Part shown: in pieces, positions 39,071 through 48,777 of the stretch | Layout: every line of letters begins with the position of its first letter | Position numbering within the stretch: the first letter of the stretch is position 1 | NCBI GenBank assembly: GCA_016929905.1 | Contig: JAFGHX010000166.1 | Location: 20,223-84,222, forward strand | Reading direction: 5' to 3' | Source: Kiritimatiellia bacterium | GTDB taxonomy: Bacteria; Verrucomicrobiota; Kiritimatiellia; JAFGHX01 | DNA length: 64,000 nt | Position numbers and translations under genes: made by a program | The notes under the pieces: model-generated | The model's input: the letters and a program-made list of their open reading frames with translations, nothing else | Databases searched by the model: none | What the model was told of the DNA's origin: nothing

Positions 39071-39823
39071 TCATTCCCCCATTCTGGCCATCATCTCTCC
39101 TATTCTCCGGACAGCGGGACTTTCATCAAGCCCAAAAAGCGATTCGCCGTTGAACACCTTTTCCTCCAGGGCAGGGTCACGGGGGACGTGCCCGAGGAAC
39201 TCGAGCGTCAGGTCCGCGGCTCTGGCCCGGACCGCCGCCACGCGTTCCTCCGGCGCCATATTGACGACCAGGTACCGTTTTCCCACGGGATTCTTGAGAT
39301 CGGTGACGAGCTGGTCGATCCGGCGTGCGCAGTCGAGGGCGAGCGGGCTGTCATTGACCACGACGATGAGGCTGTCGATGCGGGAGGCCGTACGCCGGCT
39401 GAGATGTTCCATGCCGGCTTCGTTGTCCATGACGACCCACTGGTAGGCCGTATGCAGTTTTTCGGAGAAGTCACGCAGCAGGTTATTCACGTAGCAATAG
39501 CAGCCAGGTCCCTCGGAGCGACCCATGGCCAGGAGGTCCACCTTTTCGGTTTCGACGACGATCTGGTGCAGGCCGGCCTCGATATAGGCGCTCTTGGACA
39601 TGCCGGCGGGCAGGTTCTTGACTTCGGCGAGCGTTTCCTCGCGCAAATCGCCGATCGTCTTCTCGACGCGGATACCCAGAACGGTCGCCAGGTTGGCGTC
39701 CGGGTCCGCGTCCAGCGCCAGTATGGGGCCCGCCGCGTGTTGCTTGAGGTGTCGAATGATGAGCGCGGCGATTGCGGTCTTGCCCGTGCCGCCTTTTCCG
39801 GTCACGGCTATGGTTCTAGCCAC
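39071..39823 (-). CDS. acsF: CooC/AcsF-type nickel-insertion ATPase for acetyl-CoA synthase
   Basis: MinD/CooC-family P-loop ATPase thought to load nickel into the ACS A-cluster. 250 residues: deviant Walker A GKGGTGKTAIAAL at the N-terminus, DADPDANLATVLG (switch I), and the metal-binding CxC motif in GCYCYVNN. It sits among acsV and acsD, which favours the AcsF assignment; the paralogue beside cooS at 53250-54032 is named CooC. Starts with GTG, with GGAGGG 8 bp upstream. Both paralogues keep the CxC. Confidence 0.9.
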   Translation of the reverse strand: MARTIAVTGKGGTGKTAIAALIIRHLKQHAAGPILALDADPDANLATVLGIRVEKTIGDLREETLAEVKNLPAGMSKSAYIEAGLHQIVVETEKVDLLAMGRSEGPGCYCYVNNLLRDFSEKLHTAYQWVVMDNEAGMEHLSRRTASRIDSLIVVVNDSPLALDCARRIDQLVTDLKNPVGKRYLVVNMAPEERVAAVRARAADLTLEFLGHVPRDPALEEKVFNGESLFGLDESPAVRRIGEMMARMGE

Positions 39824-39862
39824 GGCAAACCCTCCTTGGCGCGGCGCAGGGGCCGCGCGGTT

Positions 39863-41767
39863 TCATGCCAGCACCGTTTTCGGACGCCCGACGGACGGAA
39901 ACAGTTCGATATTCGTATGCGGCAGGAACATGGCCTGCTTGAACTGTTCCACGTAATCGGGACTGCCCATGAGGTCGTAGTAAGTCGTTCGGCGTCTGAT
40001 CTCGCGCAAGGCGTCGTAGGCCTCGTGGGAGAACGCGGCCAGCTTTGCGCCCCAAATGGATGTATTGCCCACATACTGGATGCTGGCGATCGGCATATCG
40101 GGGAGCAGTCCGATCCGGACGGCGTTTCGCCGGTCGATGAAGTTGCCGAACCCGCCGGCCAGAAACACTTTCGAGACGTCCTCGAAGGTCAGGTTAAGGC
40201 GATCGAGCATGATCTTCGCGGCGGCGAAGACCGCCGCCTTGGCGGTGATGACGTTGTCGATGTCGTCCTGGGTCAGAAACACGCCGGTTCCGGGATCCTT
40301 CCGCCCGCCGCGGACGAGCACGAATCGGCCGGCATCGCCATCGAAGGTGACGGCGGGATCGCTGTCCGGGACGAACTTGCCGGCCCGGTCTATGAGGCCC
40401 TTATCGAGCAGGACGGCGATCAGGTCGATGATGCCGGAACCGCAGAGGCCTCTGGGCGCGGCATTCCCGATGACCTTGTATCGGATTTCGTCGTCCTCGA
40501 CATACACCTTTTCGATGGCGCCCTTCTCGGCCATCATGCCGCAGGCGACGCTGGCCCCCTCCAGGGCCGGGCCGGTTGAGGCGGAACAGGCCAGAAGCCA
40601 GTCCTTGTTGCCGAGTATGATCTCGCCGTTCGTTCCGACGTCGATCAGCAGAGCGGTTTCCTCACGCTCCCAGAGGCCGGTCGCCAGAATGCCGGCGGTG
40701 AGATCCCCGCCGACCCATCCGCTGATACCCGGAACGGAGTAAAGCAGGCCACGCGGGTTGATCTTGATGCCCACCTCGGCGGCACGGAACGGAGACGGCT
40801 CGACATTGACGGCCACGTACGGCGCGCGCCGGATATTGTCGGGCGGCAATCCGAGCAGGAAGTGCATCATCGCGGTATTTCCGGCACAAACGACGGCCGT
40901 GATATTCTTGAGCGCGACGTTGTTGCGGACCGCGAGCGTGGAGATCAGATTGTTGATATCTGCGACGAGCACGTTCTGAAGAGGGCCGATCCCCTTCTTT
41001 TCGGCGGCGATTATTCGGGCGGTGACCTCCCTGCCGTGCACGGCCTGGCTGTTGAAGCAGGCCTGCGCATCGACGGTGGAGAACCGGCCGGTATCCACGA
41101 GATGGCAGACAAGGGTGGAGGTTCCCACGTCGACGACCGCGGTATAGTTGGCATCAGCCGTATCGCCGGGTTCGACATCCATGATTTCGGCGATTTCCTT
41201 GCGCCGGCCCACGAGCGCCGTCACGGCGAAGTCGCGACGGCGAAGCACCAGCGGCAGTTGGCGAAGGACCTTGAGCCCCATCTGCGTGGAGGCGATGCCC
41301 ATGCCCGTTTCCACCGCTCTCTGAACCCGCTGAAAGTCCGCAAGGTTGTTATCGAGCGTCGGCGGATCCAGTTCAAGGGACAACTTGGAAACCAGCGGCG
41401 TCTTCGAAAACTGCCGGTGCGTGATGCCCGGCCGGATCGCGCGGAACCGTTGGGCTTCCTCGTCGACTTCGACCTTTTCGGCCGCGAGCGTTTCCTCGGG
41501 GATCTCGACTTCAAGATCGGTTTGCACGGTGCTGAGGCAGGCCAAAACCACGCCGGCGCGGATTTCCTCGCGCGTAAGCAGGGGTGTTGGCTCGCTGCGG
41601 ACGGTCCCCTTGCGTACGATCATCTTGCAGCGCCCGCATATGCCGTCGCCGCCGCAGATGCTGTTGATGACAATGCCCGCGCGGTCCGCCGCTTCAAGCA
41701 GGCTGACGCCCGCGTCCACGTCGACGCGCTTGTCGAAGGGCAAGAAGGTTATCCGGCATGCGGCCAT
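39863..41767 (-). CDS. acsV: Reductive activator of the corrinoid protein (ASKHA-domain ferredoxin)
   Basis: ATP-dependent protein (RACo) that re-reduces inactive cob(II)amide in AcsCD. 634 residues. N-terminal [2Fe-2S] domain with ligands in CGGDGICGRCK and ACLSTV, a linker domain, then the C-terminal actin-like ATPase domain (VVDVGTSTLVCHLVDTG, LLIDVGTNGEIILGN, LCGSGIIDLIAVLLDKGLI). The length matches AcsV and related ASKHA ferredoxins. A weak SD (GAGAG) lies upstream of ATG 41767. It lies between acsC, after a repeat-filled gap, and acsF. Confidence 0.93.
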   Translation of the reverse strand: MAACRITFLPFDKRVDVDAGVSLLEAADRAGIVINSICGGDGICGRCKMIVRKGTVRSEPTPLLTREEIRAGVVLACLSTVQTDLEVEIPEETLAAEKVEVDEEAQRFRAIRPGITHRQFSKTPLVSKLSLELDPPTLDNNLADFQRVQRAVETGMGIASTQMGLKVLRQLPLVLRRRDFAVTALVGRRKEIAEIMDVEPGDTADANYTAVVDVGTSTLVCHLVDTGRFSTVDAQACFNSQAVHGREVTARIIAAEKKGIGPLQNVLVADINNLISTLAVRNNVALKNITAVVCAGNTAMMHFLLGLPPDNIRRAPYVAVNVEPSPFRAAEVGIKINPRGLLYSVPGISGWVGGDLTAGILATGLWEREETALLIDVGTNGEIILGNKDWLLACSASTGPALEGASVACGMMAEKGAIEKVYVEDDEIRYKVIGNAAPRGLCGSGIIDLIAVLLDKGLIDRAGKFVPDSDPAVTFDGDAGRFVLVRGGRKDPGTGVFLTQDDIDNVITAKAAVFAAAKIMLDRLNLTFEDVSKVFLAGGFGNFIDRRNAVRIGLLPDMPIASIQYVGNTSIWGAKLAAFSHEAYDALREIRRRTTYYDLMGSPDYVEQFKQAMFLPHTNIELFPSVGRPKTVLA

Positions 41768-41783
41768 GGTCTCTCGTCAGAGT

Positions 41784-41811
41784 GGTTGATGGTTCATGGT
41801 TGACGGTTGAT
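41784..41811. repeat. GGTTGAT heptamer array (acsC-acsV gap)
   Basis: Four consecutive 7-bp units: GGTTGAT, GGTTCAT, GGTTGAC, GGTTGAT. Confidence 0.75.
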
Positions 41812-41818
41812 GGGATTG

Positions 41819-41931
41819 GCAGCTTGGAAGAACGGACGGATGGGCAGGGGGCTGCATGCCCATCCACCCGATTGTCCGCGCTTCCAGTCTTGCATTCCCC
41901 CAGTGTCTTCCAACCTTCCAACCTTCCAAAG
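41819..41931. repeat. GGAAG-rich inverted-repeat element, copy 3
   Basis: Left arm TTGGAAGAACGGACGGATGG, right arm with CATCCACCCGATTGTCCG and CTTCCAGTCTTGC, followed by three CTTCCAA-type units (41908-41928). Same type as copies at 8251 and 37077. Together with the heptamer array it fills the gap between acsC and acsV. Confidence 0.6.
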
Positions 41932-41946
41932 TCCGTCGCGTGTGGG

Positions 41947-43290
41947 TTATTTCCAGCTCTGCACCAGGAAAGCCGGAATTCCGCTCGCCGTTTCCGGGCC
42001 GATCAGGACCTCTTTCCACGGCGAGGAATCCTCGATTTCCGCGCGAAAAGAGGGAAGCAATCCCGGGATGATGAGCTTGCGGTGCTTGACCTTGCCCGCC
42101 ACCTGCATCGCATCCAGGCTCTTGACGACTTTTTCGGCGGAGATCTTGTCGCCGGCGTACGCATTGAGCACGCCGAGCCCTTCGGTGTCGACGACGCAGA
42201 TGTAGGCGGGCACCTTGCTTCGTTCGACTTCGGCTTCGACCGAGAAATAGGTCAGCGCGAAATTGGTCGTGAACAGAACGGGCGAACCGTCGGTCACGTT
42301 GCCGATTTCGTACAGTTTGGCCTCCACGGTATTGGGGACCTGCGGATCGGTGTAGATGTTCTGTATCGTGGTCAACACGGGCAACAGTTCGGCGGAGTCG
42401 TCGCCGTTCATGATCAGAACGCCGGCATACTTGGCCGCGAACGTGCTGGCCAGCACCGTCTCGCGAGCGGGGTCATCGACCGCCACGTTCACCATGGCCG
42501 GATAGCCCAGGGCTCGAAACTGTTTTCTCAACGCGGCCCGGCGCGCGACGGTGATATCCCGCACGGCGGAGGCGACCTTCGTCCCGTCGAAGGCCAGCAC
42601 CAGGTCCGTGACGCCCTTTTCCTTGGCGGCCGCGGCCAGATCGGCGAGTTTCTCGAGCGTGTCCGCGCTCAGGGCGAGCGGGCATTTGGCGTCGGCGGCG
42701 ATCTTGATGAACGCCTCGGCGTTGGCCGGGGTCGCCTTGTACAGCAGCGGCTTCTGCCCGGCCAGCGCGCCGGCGGCGGCGGCCATGGTCTCGGCGTTCT
42801 CGGTCATGACCACCAGCGGCACGCGGCTTTTGCCGGCAAGCGCTTTCACGCGCGCGGCGGCGGCGTCCGCCGCCAACCCGTCCACCTCGACGGCGGCGAG
42901 CCCCACGCCGATCTGCTGGCCCACCCGGGTAAAGACGGCGCCGTTGATCGTGTCGAGTTTGGCCGCCGCTTCGTCGTCCGACAGCGAAGCGGCGATCCTG
43001 ATCGCGAGCGCGGGCGGCTTATGGAACTTCTCCTCGTGCCGAAACATCACGGTTTCCTGCCCGATCTCGAAGCCGGCGGCGCCGGCGGGCCCGATATGCA
43101 CGAGCTTCATCGGTGGCGCGGACGCATCGGACATCTCGGATTTCGCCTGGTCGGAGAGGTGCGGGCAGTCCGTCATCGCTTTCTGCTTCGCCGCCACCTG
43201 CATCGCGAACGCCATGCAGGTCGGGAACCCGCAGTCCCCGCAGTTCGTCTTGGGCAGACTCTTGTATACCGCCATTCCGGTCAAGGCCAT
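41947..43290 (-). CDS. acsC: Corrinoid/iron-sulfur protein large subunit
   Basis: 447 residues. The N-terminal [4Fe-4S] domain has ligands in NCGDCGFPTC and a fourth Cys in TDCPHL, and serves to reduce the corrinoid. A TIM barrel follows, and a C-terminal Rossmann-like domain binds the cobamide (VVDTEGLGVLNAYAGDKI). Partner of AcsD and electron acceptor from AcsV. GGAGG lies 6 bp before the ATG. Located directly downstream of acsB. Confidence 0.95.
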   Translation of the reverse strand: MALTGMAVYKSLPKTNCGDCGFPTCMAFAMQVAAKQKAMTDCPHLSDQAKSEMSDASAPPMKLVHIGPAGAAGFEIGQETVMFRHEEKFHKPPALAIRIAASLSDDEAAAKLDTINGAVFTRVGQQIGVGLAAVEVDGLAADAAAARVKALAGKSRVPLVVMTENAETMAAAAGALAGQKPLLYKATPANAEAFIKIAADAKCPLALSADTLEKLADLAAAAKEKGVTDLVLAFDGTKVASAVRDITVARRAALRKQFRALGYPAMVNVAVDDPARETVLASTFAAKYAGVLIMNGDDSAELLPVLTTIQNIYTDPQVPNTVEAKLYEIGNVTDGSPVLFTTNFALTYFSVEAEVERSKVPAYICVVDTEGLGVLNAYAGDKISAEKVVKSLDAMQVAGKVKHRKLIIPGLLPSFRAEIEDSSPWKEVLIGPETASGIPAFLVQSWK

Positions 43291-43319
43291 CGTGAGCCTC
43301 CTTTCAGTCGGGGCCAGGG

Positions 43320-45536
43320 TTAAAGCAACGCGTCCATCGCCAGCGCCGGGTGGCCGACTTTCTGGAGATGTTCCACCAGCTTATCCGGGCTGTCCGCGTC
43401 CTCTTCGGTGGCAATCCTATCGAACAGGTCTTCCTTGCCGATCTGTTTGAGCCGGGCTTTGAGCCTGTCGCCGATCTCCTGTTTGAGCGCTTTGGGCATC
43501 CAGACGACGCGTTCGATGCCGCCCTCGGCCGAGATGAACTTCGGGCTCGAGATATAGAGCTTGCCGATTCCGATGAAGCCGGGCGTCTGCGTGCCGCCGC
43601 CGATCTGGCCGGCGAGCGTGGAGAACTTCATGCCGACCGGCGTCATGCCCTGGAAGTCGCGATCGACGACCATCACGCCGTTGGCCTCCGGCACGATGGC
43701 GGCAATGCACTCGAAGCACCCGCAGGAGGTCATGGGCTCCTCCAGGATCGAGTAGGCATTGAAGCGCTCGAGGTTGCCGTTGGATTTCAGGGCGATATAG
43801 TCGTTGATGTTCTGCCACTGGCCCTTGACGGGGTCGAGGCACGCGCCCTTTTCGACCGGCTCGTTCGGGCCGTGTTCGTCGATCTGGTAAGAGGCTTTGC
43901 AGTCCAGCCACGTGTAGGCTCCGCACAGGCCGAGCCGCTGGGGCGTGACGATGCAGACATGGTCCGGGGCGTAGGACTGGCAAAGCGTACAGGAGTAGAA
44001 GACATCGACGTCTTCATCCGTCATGCCGGCGATACGGTCGTCGCGCTCGGAATAGACGCGCCTGGCTTCCTCCATCGGCGCCTTGATCTTGTCGGGGTCC
44101 GTGATGATCCTGACCTGGACCCGATCGACGATGCTGGAGAAGTCGTTGTGAATTTTGGCGATGAGGATATCGCCGAAGTGCTTGATCTTGAACCCTTTGG
44201 CATGGGCATCCTTGCTGATCCGGACCCAGGTGATGGACCGCTGCCCCATGTGGAAGATGCCGTTTGCACACGAGATGTACTCATGGATCCGGCGTTCGAG
44301 CACGGACTCGAAATCCTCCTGGAACTCGCGGCCGGCCACTTCGACAAGCACGCCGAGCGGGTAGGCGTCGCCTTCCTTCATCGCGTCGATTTCCGGGCCG
44401 ATCACCTCGATCCCGCCGTCGACGATCTGGTCGATGGGCTTCATGCGCAGCAATTCGAACGCGTCGGTGTACTTGCCGCCGAACTGGACATACATATCCT
44501 CCTTGCGCACGCGCTCGCCTTCGAAGCCGGAGCCGAAGGGGACGGGGATCGGGATCTTCTCGACCTTAATGGTCAACCCGCGCACCTCGGCCGCCCGCGT
44601 GATGATGTCCTTCACCGGCACGTTGGCCACGACGTGTTCGTAGGTGCAAATGCCGGTGGGCAGAATCTCGGGGATATTGACGTCGGAGACGACGGGGAAC
44701 CCGAAATTGATGGCGCCGGCGGCCGTCGCGTACTTTTCGTCGGTCAGCACCTGGTCGGCGGGCACGTCGGGGTCCGAATCGAGCGCCAGCACGAAGGCGT
44801 GAACGCGCTTCTTGTTGTAGAGCAGGATCTCCCTGGCCGCCTTGAGGTCGCCGGGCTCGACGCCGCCAAAGGTCATGGCCGAGCGGGCGGCGAAGTTCAA
44901 CGCGTGGACCGCCGCGGTAATCTCCTTGCCGTACGGCACGAGGAAGGTATCCCAATCCATCTGGATTCCCTCTTCGGCGAGCTGTTCGGCAATGGCTTTC
45001 CCGCCGGAGTGCCCGGCCATGAACACGAGGATGCTGCGTTCCTGCAGGCCGCGGACCAGCGCGACGGCTTCCTCGTTGGTCTTGGTGGCGCCGACAATGG
45101 CGGCGAAGCCGGGCATCCGGCCGTCGACGAGCTTGATGCCCTGCAGGCGCAGCGTGGGATCGCCGGTGAACCCGAGCCAGATCCCGTCGACCGGGCTGGG
45201 TCCCGTCAGATACTTGAGCGACTCGATCGTTTCCTCGGCAAGGAGGGTAGCGGCCCCGGCGTCGAGCGTGTCGCCAAGGTAGGGCAGCCACAATTCGTCG
45301 CTGGGCACCTCGGCCAGCAGCTTCCTGGCTTCCTGGAGCGACTCTTCCAGATCGCCCAGCTTCTGGACCTTCTGCCCGAGCAGCATGAGCATAATCGGCA
45401 GGAAGTAGGCGGTATCGGGATACTCGATCTTGGTATCCTTGCCCTTTTCCGCGATCGCCTTGGCAAGCGCCTCCTCGGCCCTTTCCACCATCCGATGCGC
45501 GCCCCGTATTGCCGCACTAGCAATGATCTTCGACAT
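43320..45536 (-). CDS. acsB: Acetyl-CoA synthase (CODH/ACS alpha subunit), bacterial type
   Basis: Joins CO, the methyl group from AcsCD and CoA into acetyl-CoA. 738 residues, including the N-terminal CODH-binding domain of bacterial AcsB that archaeal CdhC lacks. A-cluster ligands: Cys516, 519, 528 and 538 for the [4Fe-4S] and Cys605-Gly-Cys607 (SCGCFEC) for the distal nickel, each offset by exactly 10 from Moorella. I prefer ATG 45536 over GTG 45545 because GGAGG abuts the GTG but is 9 nt from the ATG. Followed by acsC. Confidence 0.96.
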   Translation of the reverse strand: MSKIIASAAIRGAHRMVERAEEALAKAIAEKGKDTKIEYPDTAYFLPIMLMLLGQKVQKLGDLEESLQEARKLLAEVPSDELWLPYLGDTLDAGAATLLAEETIESLKYLTGPSPVDGIWLGFTGDPTLRLQGIKLVDGRMPGFAAIVGATKTNEEAVALVRGLQERSILVFMAGHSGGKAIAEQLAEEGIQMDWDTFLVPYGKEITAAVHALNFAARSAMTFGGVEPGDLKAAREILLYNKKRVHAFVLALDSDPDVPADQVLTDEKYATAAGAINFGFPVVSDVNIPEILPTGICTYEHVVANVPVKDIITRAAEVRGLTIKVEKIPIPVPFGSGFEGERVRKEDMYVQFGGKYTDAFELLRMKPIDQIVDGGIEVIGPEIDAMKEGDAYPLGVLVEVAGREFQEDFESVLERRIHEYISCANGIFHMGQRSITWVRISKDAHAKGFKIKHFGDILIAKIHNDFSSIVDRVQVRIITDPDKIKAPMEEARRVYSERDDRIAGMTDEDVDVFYSCTLCQSYAPDHVCIVTPQRLGLCGAYTWLDCKASYQIDEHGPNEPVEKGACLDPVKGQWQNINDYIALKSNGNLERFNAYSILEEPMTSCGCFECIAAIVPEANGVMVVDRDFQGMTPVGMKFSTLAGQIGGGTQTPGFIGIGKLYISSPKFISAEGGIERVVWMPKALKQEIGDRLKARLKQIGKEDLFDRIATEEDADSPDKLVEHLQKVGHPALAMDALL

Positions 45537-45584
45537 AGCGGCCACCCTCCACGTTTCTTCTATTTCCCGGAAACGACAGACTTT

Positions 45585-46376
45585 CTACGCTTCACCGGAC
45601 CTGTCCCCGGTCGCGACCAGGGCGGCGGCGGCCATTTGCCGTCTGCACGCCGTACAGAGCCGGGCCCGTTTTCGAAACTCTTCCCAGTCAAGCTCCGCCT
45701 TTTCGAGAATCTGCGAAGCCAGGGGTTCGCTCACCATTCTCTTCCCACATCTTTCGCACAGCCGCAGTTTCACGCGCGCCTTGAACGGCGAGATTTCCGC
45801 CTCGTTCGTGTCGGCGTGAATTCTGACCTGAATGGTGCCCACCGGGCAGACGGCCGCGCAAGCGCCGCAGGCGATGCAGTCGTCCGACGGTTGCCGGAAC
45901 GGCGCGGCCACGGCGCGGTCCGCGCCACGCCCCGCGAATCCGATCGCGGCCCGGCCGATGACTTCCTCGCACACCGCCGTGCACAGCCCGCAGAGAATGC
46001 AGTTGCGTTGGCTTTCCGTGACTTTCGGATAGGGTGTATCGTGCACGCCCATGCGAGCCGCCAGGTTGCGCAGGGGCTCGGATTCCGGCGCGCGCGCGAG
46101 CAGGAGCCGCATGACGCCTTGCCGCGCGCGAACCGCGCGTTCGCTCGAGGCATAGACGACCATGTCGCGGCGAACTGGGTAGTTGCACGAGGTCACGAGC
46201 TGCCGCCAGTCCCCGCGCTCCAGTTCCACCATGCACAGCCGACAGGTCGCGGGGCTCGAGACGGCAGGGTGATGACAAAGCGTGGGAATCCAGACCCCGG
46301 CCTTACGGGCCGCGTCGAGAATTGTCGCGCCCTTCCGGACTCTCACTTTCTTGCCGTCCACGGTGACGGTCGGCAC
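45585..46376 (-). CDS. HoxU/NuoG N-terminal-type iron-sulfur protein, probable ferredoxin-linking subunit of a diaphorase
   Basis: 263 residues. Plant-type [2Fe-2S] site (LCHHPA, ATCRLC, TSCNYP), then two [4Fe-4S] sites (CILCGLCTAVCEEV, CIACGACAAVCPVG). The C-terminus adds two CxxC pairs (LCERCGKR and LCTACRRQ), perhaps a zinc or rubredoxin-like knuckle. It is the N-terminal part of HydA/HndD or NuoG without any H-cluster or molybdopterin domain, so the NuoEF pair beside it lacks a hydrogenase partner. GTG start with AAGGAGG 8 nt upstream. It lies between nuoF-like and acsB. Confidence 0.85.
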   Translation of the reverse strand: MPTVTVDGKKVRVRKGATILDAARKAGVWIPTLCHHPAVSSPATCRLCMVELERGDWRQLVTSCNYPVRRDMVVYASSERAVRARQGVMRLLLARAPESEPLRNLAARMGVHDTPYPKVTESQRNCILCGLCTAVCEEVIGRAAIGFAGRGADRAVAAPFRQPSDDCIACGACAAVCPVGTIQVRIHADTNEAEISPFKARVKLRLCERCGKRMVSEPLASQILEKAELDWEEFRKRARLCTACRRQMAAAALVATGDRSGEA

Positions 46377-46392
46377 GGGCGTTCCTCCTTCA

Positions 46393-48261
46393 TCACACCT
46401 TCATGACGGCGGCAAACGGGCATTTCTGCAGGCACACGCCGCATCGCGTGCACCGGTCCCTGTCAATGACGTGCGGTTCGCGGCGCTCACCCGAAATGGC
46501 GCTGACGGGGCAGTTCTTGGCGCAGATCCCGCACCCTTTGCAGGCGTCGGGATCGATCTCATAGGCGAACAGGCCCCGGCAGACCTTGGCCGGGCAGCGC
46601 CGATTGCGGATGTGCTCTTCGTATTCCTCACGGAAGTACCGCAAGGTCGAGAAAACGGGATTCGCGGCCGTCCTGCCCAGCGCGCAGAGCGCGGTGTCCG
46701 AGAGCAACTCGCCCAATTCCTGAAGCCGCTCGATGTCCCCGGGCGCCCCTTCGCCGCTGGTAATGCGTTCGAGCACATGCAGCATTTGAGCCAACCCCTC
46801 GCGGCACGGCGTGCATTTCCCGCACGACTCGTTCTTGAGGAAGCCCAGGAAATACTTGGCGACATCGACCATGCACGTATCCTCGTCCATGACGATCATG
46901 CCGCCCGACCCCATCATGGAACCGAGCTTGGTGAGTTCGTCGAAATCGACGCAGGTGTCGAGATGTTCGGCGGGAATGCACCCTCCGGACGGCCCGCCCG
47001 TCTGCACGGCCTTAAAGGTTTTGCCGTCCTTGACGCCTCCGCCGATCTCGTCGATGATCCGGCGCAACGTCATGCCCATCGGCACTTCGACCAGCCCGGT
47101 ATTGACGACCTTCCCGACGAGGCTGAACACCTTGGTTCCCTTCGAGCCCTGTGTTCCGATCGACGCAAACCAATCGGCGCCGCGGTTGACAATGGCCGGT
47201 ATGGTGGCCCACGTTTCCACATTGTTGAGGTTCGTGGGCTTGCCCCACACCCCGCTTTCGGCCGTATGCACATACTTGGCGCGCGGTTCGCCGGGCTTGC
47301 CTTCCAGCGAGGCCATGAGGGCCGTGGACTCTCCGCACACAAACGCGCCGCCGCCCCTGTTGATGCGCACGTCGAACGAGAAGGGACTGCCGAGTATCTT
47401 CTTGCCGAGCAGGCCGAACTGGCGCGCCCGCGAGATGGCCGTCTTGAGGTGCTCGACGGCAAGCGGGTATTCGTTGCGGACATAGATATAGCCGAGCGAA
47501 GCGCCGATGGCGTAGGCTCCGATCATCATGCCTTCGAGGATCGCGTGAGGATTGCCTTCCATGATGGAACGGTCCATAAACGCGCCCGGGTCGCCCTCGT
47601 CGCCGTTGCAGATCACGTATTTCGGAGTGCCCTTCGCCTCACGGCACGACCGCCATTTTCGGCCGGTGGGGAACCCGCCGCCGCCGCGTCCGCGCAGTCG
47701 CGAGCGTTCGATCTCGGCAATGACGGCCTCCGGCGTCATGGAGAACAACGCCTTGCCGAGCGCCGCATAGCCGCCGGCCAAGACGTAGTCCTCGATGCGG
47801 GTGGGATCGATGACGCCATTTTGCGCCAGCACGATTCGCTCTTGAGCGCTGTAGAACGGAATCTGTTTTTCGGTTTGCGCCTTCTGCCCCGTTGCGGGAT
47901 CCGCGTACAGCAGTCGTTCCACGACTCGCCCCGCCAGGACGGTTTCGCGAAAGATCTCCGCGACATCGGGCTCTTCGACGCGCTGATACAGGACATTCCC
48001 GGGCTCCACCACGACAATCGGGCCTCTTTCGCAGAAGCCATGGCAGCCCACGCACTTGGCCTCCACGGCGACGCCGGTCCGGGGCGAGCTGGCGGCCTCG
48101 CGGAACAGTTCGTAGAGCCGGCGCGACCCTTTCGCCGCGCAACCGGTGCCGACGCACACGCGCACCGACTTGACGACGGGATCGCGCTGCCGGCGCAACC
48201 GGTCCCGGAGCGCCTCCAGATCGTCGAGGCTGCGCAGCGCGCTATCCGCGGCCACGGTCAT
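46393..48261 (-). CDS. NuoF/HydB-like NADH-binding flavoprotein with C-terminal 2x[4Fe-4S] domain
   Basis: 622 residues. N-terminal thioredoxin-like [2Fe-2S] domain ([14 protein letters not shown]), FMN/NADH core ([24 protein letters not shown]), the SLBB and [4Fe-4S] segment ([11 protein letters not shown] with a later Cys) and a C-terminal ferredoxin domain ([24 protein letters not shown]). This is the HydB/HndC layout. Upstream in-frame sequence is a nuoE shadow; ATG 48261 overlaps the nuoE stop (ATGA). With CooF and the HoxU-like protein it should shuttle CODH electrons to NAD+. Confidence 0.9.
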   Translation of the reverse strand: MTVAADSALRSLDDLEALRDRLRRQRDPVVKSVRVCVGTGCAAKGSRRLYELFREAASSPRTGVAVEAKCVGCHGFCERGPIVVVEPGNVLYQRVEEPDVAEIFRETVLAGRVVERLLYADPATGQKAQTEKQIPFYSAQERIVLAQNGVIDPTRIEDYVLAGGYAALGKALFSMTPEAVIAEIERSRLRGRGGGGFPTGRKWRSCREAKGTPKYVICNGDEGDPGAFMDRSIMEGNPHAILEGMMIGAYAIGASLGYIYVRNEYPLAVEHLKTAISRARQFGLLGKKILGSPFSFDVRINRGGGAFVCGESTALMASLEGKPGEPRAKYVHTAESGVWGKPTNLNNVETWATIPAIVNRGADWFASIGTQGSKGTKVFSLVGKVVNTGLVEVPMGMTLRRIIDEIGGGVKDGKTFKAVQTGGPSGGCIPAEHLDTCVDFDELTKLGSMMGSGGMIVMDEDTCMVDVAKYFLGFLKNESCGKCTPCREGLAQMLHVLERITSGEGAPGDIERLQELGELLSDTALCALGRTAANPVFSTLRYFREEYEEHIRNRRCPAKVCRGLFAYEIDPDACKGCGICAKNCPVSAISGERREPHVIDRDRCTRCGVCLQKCPFAAVMKV

Positions 48262-48758
48262 TTCGCCCCTCCTTCCCCGCCGGGCTCCGGTTCCGCGGGC
48301 AATGCGCGCAGGACTTCCAGGGCCGATTCGGGCGTAAGATGGTCGTGGTACTTGCCGTCCACGACCATGACGGGAGCGAGGGCGCAGGCCCCCACGCAGT
48401 TGACCGGCTGGAAGGTGAAGAGCCGGTCGGGGGTTGTCCCGCCGGGCTCGACCTGAAACTCCCTGCAGATCGCTTCGGAGATCGCGGGTGCGCCTTTGAG
48501 ATGGCAAACGGTCCCCATGCACAAGGTGACCTCGTGCTGTCCTTTCGGCGCCAGCCGGAACGAGGCATAGAACGTGGCCACGGCGTAGACCCGCGTCAGC
48601 GGCACATCCAGCCGTTTGGCGAGCCGGCGCAGTTGCTCGGCAGGCAGATACCCCAACTCGGCCTGCAAGTCCTGCAGCATGGGGATAAGCATGCCGGGCT
48701 CGCCCTCGTATCGCGCGACAATCTCGTCGATCCGGCTGTCCTCTTCGGTCATTTCCAT
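48258..48758 (-). CDS. NuoE/HydC-like [2Fe-2S] subunit
   Basis: 166 residues, with ligands Cys80, Cys85, Cys121 and Cys125, identical in position to the paralogue at 2104-2568. A C-terminal acidic/Gly tail is extra. Translationally coupled to the NuoF-like gene by a 4-bp overlap. Electron-transfer partner of that flavoprotein. Confidence 0.9.
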   Translation of the reverse strand: MEMTEEDSRIDEIVARYEGEPGMLIPMLQDLQAELGYLPAEQLRRLAKRLDVPLTRVYAVATFYASFRLAPKGQHEVTLCMGTVCHLKGAPAISEAICREFQVEPGGTTPDRLFTFQPVNCVGACALAPVMVVDGKYHDHLTPESALEVLRALPAEPEPGGEGGAK

Positions 48759-48777
48759 CTTCTCTCCGAACGGCCAC

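Noticed and set aside
45585..48261. FeFe-hydrogenase
   Set aside because: The gene set looks like HydABC, but no H-cluster motif (TSCCPxW, MPCxxKxxE, ExMxCxGGC) is present in any of the proteins.
48262..48777. N-terminal extension of the second NuoF-like protein to 794 residues
   Set aside because: The extension is the nuoE gene read out of frame; ATG 48261 overlaps the nuoE stop.
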